From assembly GCA_006937955.1 (NCBI GenBank), contig SSNP01000003.1, forward strand, positions 822,597 to 886,596: DNA of 64,000 bases, in the 5' to 3' direction. Numbering within the stretch: position 1 is the first letter of the stretch; the number at the start of each line of letters is the position of its first letter. Made by a program: the position numbers and the translations under genes. The notes beneath the pieces are model-generated. The model worked only from the letters and a program-made list of their open reading frames with translations. It searched no databases and was not told the DNA's origin. Positions 60,125 to 64,000 of the stretch are shown in pieces. This DNA comes from Pachypanchax playfairii. Its lineage: Eukaryota > Chordata > Actinopteri > Cyprinodontiformes > Aplocheilidae.

Positions 60125-63100
60125 NNNNNNNNNNNNNNNNNNNNNNNNNNNNNNNNNNNNNNNNNNNNNNNNNNNNNNNNNNNNNNNNNNNNNNNNNNNN
60201 NNNNNNNNNNNNNNNNNNNNNNNNNNNNNNNNNNNNNNNNNNNNNNNNNNNNNNNNNNNNNNNNNNNNNNNNNNNNNNNNNNNNNNNNNNNNNNNNNNNN
60301 NNNNNNNNNNNNNNNNNNNNNNNNNNNNNNNNNNNNNNNNNNNNNNNNNNNNNNNNNNNNNNNNNNNNNNNNNNNNNNNNNNNNNNNNNNNNNNNNNNNN
60401 NNNNNNNNNNNNNNNNNNNNNNNNNNNNNNNNNNNNNNNNNNNNNNNNNNNNNNNNNNNNNNNNNNNNNNNNNNNNNNNNNNNNNNNNNNNNNNNNNNNN
60501 NNNNNNNNNNNNNNNNNNNNNNNNNNNNNNNNNNNNNNNNNNNNNNNNNNNNNNNNNNNNNNNNNNNNNNNNNNNNNNNNNNNNNNNNNNNNNNNNNNNN
60601 NNNNNNNNNNNNNNNNNNNNNNNNNNNNNNNNNNNNNNNNNNNNNNNNNNNNNNNNNNNNNNNNNNNNNNNNNNNNNNNNNNNNNNNNNNNNNNNNNNNN
60701 NNNNNNNNNNNNNNNNNNNNNNNNNNNNNNNNNNNNNNNNNNNNNNNNNNNNNNNNNNNNNNNNNNNNNNNNNNNNNNNNNNNNNNNNNNNNNNNNNNNN
60801 NNNNNNNNNNNNNNNNNNNNNNNNNNNNNNNNNNNNNNNNNNNNNNNNNNNNNNNNNNNNNNNNNNNNNNNNNNNNNNNNNNNNNNNNNNNNNNNNNNNN
60901 NNNNNNNNNNNNNNNNNNNNNNNNNNNNNNNNNNNNNNNNNNNNNNNNNNNNNNNNNNNNNNNNNNNNNNNNNNNNNNNNNNNNNNNNNNNNNNNNNNNN
61001 NNNNNNNNNNNNNNNNNNNNNNNNNNNNNNNNNNNNNNNNNNNNNNNNNNNNNNNNNNNNNNNNNNNNNNNNNNNNNNNNNGGGGGGCAAGATAAAGAGA
61101 CAGAGTGGGTGTGTGAGTGAGTCCAGTTAGGGAGGAGAGAAGGAGGAGTGCATGAAAAGGAGAGCCAAGGAGGAGGTAACGCTCCTTACTTTGAACTGAT
61201 GAAGTAGTCCAATAATGGAAGAAATGAAGGTCATTGATTGTTATCTCTATAATGCCCCACCATGAGCGTGCAAACACACAGATACAAACACGTACACGCA
61301 AAAAAAAATGCATTCACGTAAATGTCAGCAGCTCCGTTAGCTGAGCTCCTTTCCATCTGATGGGATTAGGTGTAATCTGTTCTAATCGTGCCTCGTGTCA
61401 TGCGTAAATGGGATTATATCTAACTGCTGCTCAATAACACCAATATGACTGCTGCTGCTGCTGCTGCTGCTGGGAGGCTGAGGCTGTACGGCAGCACAAC
61501 CAATCAATGAGAAATCCATCCACAACATAAACCGTGCTGGTGGCCTCCGGCTGCTCCTGACGGGAGTCCTTAGGCTGGCACAATAAGAGCGCAGAGGTAT
61601 CACCTCAGTCTCTCAGCTGTGTCAGTAATCACAAACGGGGGCATGAGGTGACCGATTCACCTCTTTTACTTTATCTTTCTTTTGTTACTTTCTTTCTGTT
61701 ACGTTCTCTTTTTCAGCAGTATATATCTGAAGTACATCTGAATTAACTAAAGTAAATGTCAATAAGGTGATTCATCAATAATTCAACTTGCCCTTTTCCT
61801 GAAATCTTTTATTCTCTCCTCCTTTTCTTGGCTTCATCCAGTCACTGTTCTAGGAAAAGAGCTACTTCTGGTGCTTTCAGATAAATGAATATTCAGTTCT
61901 GGTATGTGAAGCCCTTTTTACATCCCATTTTTTATACACATGGTACCCCTCCCCCCGTTTACCCCCACCACTTCCCATGACATAATTATACATCACTTAC
62001 CCTAATACATTTACATTCATTAATACTCCATTTCCAGCTGACTAGGTGTTTTACAGTCCAATCGTGTTCTAGATCGTTCTCCACACGCAGAGACAGCTGT
62101 TAGCCGGACGCAGACTGGAGACAGTTGACGTGCATTACTCATGTTTTAATCAAACACAAGCACTTAGTCAATAAGATTAAAGTCATGTGAGTCACTAACT
62201 GAAAGAGCGATACTGTGTTTGTGCTATGATGGTTGAAAGATCGTTAATCCTTCAAGTATTTCATCTGAATGGGACCTAAAAATAGAAACTAGATATATAA
62301 AGAATCAAACAGAATGTTTCAATAGAGAATTAGGAAATATTACACATATCTGTGAGAAGTAAAAGTAAGTAAATTGCTGTTTGAGTTTGACATTTAGACT
62401 CTGATCCCATCACTCCATGATCAAGTTGCTCAACATGCCACAGAGTGATGAGAGCGTCTCCAAACAGCAGAGCCTGCGGGTGGATGCTGAGACTGGAGAG
62501 GTGCTGAAAACAAGCACGCAGGTCCAAGACTGTAAATTAAGAAGGTTGACTTGTTTATGTCTACTTCCAGAAAAAAAAAAAATCTGGTTTAACATATTTT
62601 AATTTTGGAATCTGTGCACTAGGGACATTAGATTTAAAGTTCCACCTACTCACATGCACAACTAAACAGAAAAATTAATATTTTATCACATCAAGATATG
62701 AACTATGTGACTCAACAAGAATCAGTACATGGAAAAACTATTTGATGTGTGTTTGCATTTTTTAGTCAGGAAATAGTCAAATTCGTTTGCATAGAGGGGG
62801 CGGGACTAAAATCTTATACTGCAGCCAGCCACTAGGGGCCCTCGTTTTGATTTGGCTTTGAAGTCCTCATTTTGTTCCTGTCTCCAGTTGTATACAGTCT
62901 ATGGTGCAGCACAACCTGAGTTGTCTGCTTTAATTAACTTGCAGGTTTCAGCCAGTTTCAGAAAAATGACCTGGAATTTTTAAAACTTTACACTATATTT
63001 TAAATGATTCCTCAGAGATGGAAGCTAAACAGGCTCAAACCATGACATCAACTCCACCGTTTATCACAATCAAGATAATTTTCTACTGTGTGAATGTATT

Positions 63101-63724
63101 TTTGTCTCCATCTCTTCAGTCTTGTTGTACAATTTCCTTGTGATAGACTAATAACTCTGAGCTCTAATGTGAGACTGGCCTCATGGTTTGAACGGGATTC
63201 TGGGCTTCTCTGGACCTGAAAAACTATCACAGACCCTCTTCTTATTGAAGAACCACATCTTAGGAGTGTAACAACATTAGCGAATTTCTTCTGTTTGCAC
63301 ACAATCTGCCTGAATGAACTGAGGGAGGCAAAGAACTTTAATAATGGCTTTTGGGAGCTTTCCAGCAAGATGAAACAGATGTTTTAAGGCATGAAAAACT
63401 TACACAAAACCACTGCAATGTTCAGTCTGTGACAGATTCTCCTTCCATAAATTTCACAAAATGTGTCTGTCGTCTCTTTTATTTAATTTGACTTTAAGTT
63501 TGGCTTTAAATTAACACATTTTCTTACAAAACATTCTAATATTAGTTCTTCAATACATAAATTATAACTTCTAATATTTCCTGTCACGTTGAACTTGATT
63601 CTTTTTTATACACATGCAACTGTGCGTGTGTATAAATGGCTGTTTGATCTCCTCACCTGGTTTTTGGCGATGTTGTCAGCCACTCGTCATGTTTCTCAAA
63701 AGTGATGAGATACGCAGCAATCTC
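36964..63724 (-). CDS. camta1: camta1, calmodulin-binding transcription activator 1 (5' end outside window)
   Basis: Minus-strand exons in transcript order: 63657-63724, 59454-59589, 55829-55900, 54045-54198, 49603-51473, 47830-47956, 47578-47712, 41872-42020, 40346-40530, 40190-40268, 39841-40108, 38898-39421, 38658-38803, 38299-38545, 38088-38156, 37830-37975, 37669-37740, 37492-37522 and 36964-36996 (stop TGA). Every join keeps frame. The order is CG-1 domain, long central region, TIG domain, ankyrin repeats, IQ motifs and tail. The tail CRHSPLMDHRLLKQ followed by EKGQGS matches CAMTA1, not CAMTA2, which ends differently. The family binds DNA through CG-1, calmodulin through IQ motifs, and activates transcription in nuclei, mainly of neural and cardiac tissue. 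Oddities are an apparently missing exon after 54045, a GC-AG intron and a weak first IQ motif. N gaps lie in two introns. The N-terminal exons are not in the window. Confidence 0.92.
40688..41030 (+). mobile_element. LINE 3' end in camta1 intron (antisense to gene)
   Basis: A reading frame at 40694-40939 contains RAFSVLGPKIWNELPLNIRQ followed by APSLAVFKTRLKTHFYSLAF, the C-terminus of L2/CR1/RTE-like LINE ORF2 proteins. About 90 bases of 3' UTR lead into aataaaat and then the pentamer repeat. 5'-truncated. Confidence 0.85.
41031..41115 (+). repeat. (GGTAT)17 microsatellite, LINE tail
   Basis: Seventeen perfect ggtat units run on from the LINE 3' end, consistent with a LINE whose tail is a simple repeat. 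An N gap starts 33 bases further on. Confidence 0.97.
41148..41478. other. Assembly gap (N run)
   Basis: 331 Ns in the camta1 intron next to the (GGTAT)n tail. Reading frames crossing it are meaningless. Confidence 0.99.
43195..43800. promoter_or_regulatory. CpG-rich island in a camta1 intron; candidate internal promoter
   Basis: CpGs are clustered compared with flanks; for example nine occur in about 75 bases at 43432-43500. The island lies in the 5.5-kb intron between the TIG and ankyrin exons. No TATA box or coding first exon is obvious. A shorter camta1 transcript starting here, or a repeat with high CpG, are both possible. Confidence 0.35.
44884..45530 (+). pseudogene. Pogo/Tigger-type transposase fossil (N-terminal HTH region)
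   Basis: ORF 45152-45424 encodes VQFAEANNNCSAFREVS, KLVQDWRKCKEGL, IPKTKHACQGRQ, YPALEKELADWVTAQRQNGY and RVHAKTLTK. This is the helix-turn-helix and CENP-B-like layout of pogo-type transposases (as in POGK). The matching upstream codons are in another frame, so there is a frameshift, and the catalytic DDE part is absent after 45424. A TATATAAG lies at 44889-44896, about 190 bases before the first ATG at 45094. Confidence 0.65.
46168..46780. mobile_element. Inner TTAA-flanked element with 14-bp TIRs
   Basis: TTAA occurs at 46164-46167 and 46781-46784. The 14-bp termini are AGGGACTTAAGGCA and, at the right end reversed, AGGAACTTAAGGCA (one mismatch). The element is 613 bp. It has a CpG-rich interior and a plus-strand ORF starting near 46413 in a strong Kozak context. 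Confidence 0.75.
46413..46625 (+). CDS. Small basic ORF inside the TTAA element (unknown, exon-like)
   Basis: ATG in the context gaacATGgccgcc opens a 70-codon frame. It begins MAAVDLDSNTEGILMDVS, has a Lys-rich stretch (TTKKKKTLSA) and ends KYDRSRAGTRINIGYAFGS. The RTRINIG-like motif recurs, as I recall, in uncharacterised fish repeat-derived proteins with a basic N-terminal region. It is preceded by a CpG-rich, promoter-like block. It could be a first exon truncated by the element's end, or a captured gene piece. Function unknown. The frame also extends upstream to 46368. Confidence 0.35.
   Translation: MAAVDLDSNTEGILMDVSAASKRPASTLTPQKSGTTKKKKTLSAASRESKKKYDRSRAGTRINIGYAFGS
47578..47956 (-). 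other. camta1: camta1 TIG (IPT) domain exons
   Basis: Exons 47830-47956 and 47578-47712 encode GGVKVLITGPW, SCLFDHISVPAALIQPGVLR, CYCPAHDTGLVMLQVAMGGE and VVFEYKARDLPALPSSQHDW. This is the immunoglobulin-like TIG fold that CAMTAs use for non-specific DNA contact or dimerisation. The 135-nt exon ends GAT G|GTGAGA, which joins to 42020. Confidence 0.95.
48208..48936. mobile_element. hAT-like inverted-repeat element in camta1 intron
   Basis: The left end is CAGGGGTCACCAACTCCAGT. The right end, reverse complemented, is CAGCGATCATCAACTCCAGT; both continue with CYKCA-like bases. CAG...CTG ends and about 28-bp imperfect inverted repeats suggest hAT. No 8-bp target duplication is visible. It contains a smaller repeat (48712-48790). 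Confidence 0.7.
48712..48790 (+). repeat. Short dispersed repeat with cactaggggg motif, copy 1
   Basis: Shares with 62762-62880 the order gtcctatttgtttacat / tagtcaaattcgtttgcat, then gcgggg.gtaaaa, ccag.cactaggggg, and ctcgttttggctttga. Confidence 0.6.
49603..51473 (-). other. camta1: camta1 large central exon
   Basis: An 1,871-nt exon encoding a low-complexity Ser/Thr/Gly-rich region with conserved islands: SSLHQKCSSVKQRIISSK, STNQVEVPDTTQSSPLSI, FDPDCFLNNPKQGQTYGGGG, SPSTTLEQMDFSAV and FSDLINDFISVEG, ending VTDYSPEWSYPE. This region carries the transcription-activation activity in the family. A Gly run encoded near 50050-50080 is a trinucleotide-rich tract. Confidence 0.95.
55903..55955. 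repeat. (GGAGA)n microsatellite abutting a camta1 splice acceptor
   Basis: Units of ggaga/gggga run from 55903 to about 55955. On the coding strand this is a long CTCCT tract ending directly in ccag at the acceptor of exon 55829-55900. Confidence 0.9.
56905..57235 (+). repeat. Teleost tRNA-like SINE-type repeat, copy 3
   Basis: Fullest copy in the window: A-box-like ggagtagtgggtaatgc, B-box-like gggtttgaaacc, gcatggagtttgcatgttct and a gaccctgaacaggaacaa end. In a camta1 intron. Confidence 0.8.
57490..57710 (-). repeat. Teleost tRNA-like SINE-type repeat, copy 4 (truncated)
   Basis: On the minus strand it starts with cacggtggtgctgttggtta and gtccagggtttgattccc. It ends in agaaaatggatggatgg, the typical 3' tail of the family. 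Much of the middle is deleted or diverged. Confidence 0.7.
57956..58346. repeat. (CA)n arrays flanking a ggggacc / ctaaccc repeat
   Basis: (AC)n at 57956-57982 and 58273-58346 flank about 290 bases that start near tatggggaccg and end near cggtccccacgag, an inverted pair. Between them are degenerate cctaaccctaa-type motifs resembling telomere repeats. This looks like a known kind of fish interspersed repeat with associated microsatellites. Confidence 0.65.
60085..60124. repeat. (GT)n microsatellite next to gap
   Basis: Perfect gt dinucleotides run up to the N gap and probably caused the assembly break. Confidence 0.97.
60125..61081. other. Assembly gap (N run)
   Basis: 957 Ns in the camta1 intron between exons 59454-59589 and 63657-63724. 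Confidence 0.99.
61363..61472. promoter_or_regulatory. Cluster of bicoid/Otx-type homeodomain cores plus (CTG)8
   Basis: GGATTA or TAATC-type cores occur at 61363-61368, 61373-61378, 61383-61388 and 61411-61416, followed by (CTG)8 at 61449-61472. This suggests an intronic enhancer, but short motifs also occur by chance. Confidence 0.25.
62762..62900 (+). repeat. Short dispersed repeat with cactagggg motif, copy 2
   Basis: Second copy of the 48712-48790 family, in a camta1 intron. It continues into gtatacagtctatgg, a common ending of this fish repeat. Confidence 0.6.
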
Positions 63725-64000
63725 CTAGACAGACAGAGGAAAACACAGAGAGGTTATATTGGTGTGTCAGAGTGTGTGTGCATCACCGATAACGTGTGTG
63801 TCGCTACGAGATAAAACATAAGTATTTCCAGATGACCTGCAGATGCTGAAAGAGAGCGTGTCACTATCTGATTGCCAAGGTGAGGTCGGGGCGCCTGATT
63901 GGTCACAGAGTAGCCAGTCAGGAGACACAGACAGAGGACAGACCCTCAGGGGCAACAACCAATCACACTCGCCAGAACACACGGACGTGTCCCTCCACTG

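Larger units (their letters stand above)
54045..63724 (-). other. camta1: camta1 CG-1 DNA-binding domain exons
   Basis: Four exons: 63657-63724 (EIAAYLITFEKHDEWLTTSP), 59454-59589 (PQNGSMILYNRKKVKYRKDG, then YCWKKRKDGKTTREDHMKL), 55829-55900 (CLYGCYVHSSIIPTFHRRCY) and 54045-54198 (NPDIVLVHYLNVP, then EWAKWSKEELIGQLKPM). These are highly conserved CG-1 segments. The last ends at ATG T|GTGAGT. Vertebrate CAMTAs follow this with an HGIKW-type exon, which I could not find downstream. Confidence 0.95.

Noticed and set aside
59992..61313. Long ORFs of more than 340 codons on both strands
   Set aside because: Mostly Ns with (GT)n ends. No real coding evidence.

Overview
This is a stretch of teleost fish nuclear chromosome. 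The evidence is short vertebrate-type exons with GT-AG introns, AT-rich introns full of fish-type transposon remnants, (CA)n and (GGTAT)n microsatellites, N-filled assembly gaps and five vertebrate gene models. I recognised gene identities by reading spliced translations against family sequences I know; no search was run. The set ACAP3, UBE2J2 and CAMTA1 recalls human 1p36, which is my recollection of synteny.

Plus strand, left third: the 3' two thirds of acap3 (an Arf GTPase-activating protein; exons 30-5313) with a long 3' UTR to about 8.43-8.68 kb; a gene-free, repeat-rich spacer (8.7-12.7 kb); complete ube2j2 (tail-anchored ER ubiquitin-conjugating enzyme; coding 13883-16893); and a small two-exon RING-finger gene (19073-19576) whose promoter region is duplicated around a single N. 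An E2 gene is therefore followed directly by a putative E3 gene.

Minus strand, middle: a HIPK kinase gene, best matched to hipk1 (30983 down to 22148, sixteen coding exons, all phases consistent), converging on the RING gene.

Minus strand, right: camta1 (63724 down to 36964, 5' end outside the window), a calmodulin-binding transcription activator. Recognisable parts are the CG-1 DNA-binding domain, a large central exon, the TIG domain, ankyrin repeats, IQ motifs and a C-terminal tail. Its introns carry two N gaps, a nested pair of TTAA-flanked DNA transposons with a basic-protein ORF, a pogo-type transposase fossil, a hAT-like inverted element, LINE and SINE fragments, and a CpG-rich island that may be an internal promoter.

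No undescribed gene system is evident. The observations most worth following are the nested TTAA elements with their ORF, the apparent absence of the exon ending the camta1 CG-1 domain, a GC-AG intron in camta1, a microsatellite serving as a splice-acceptor tract, the E2-E3 pair, the CpG-rich island, and the 211-bp duplication at the RING promoter that may be an assembly error.
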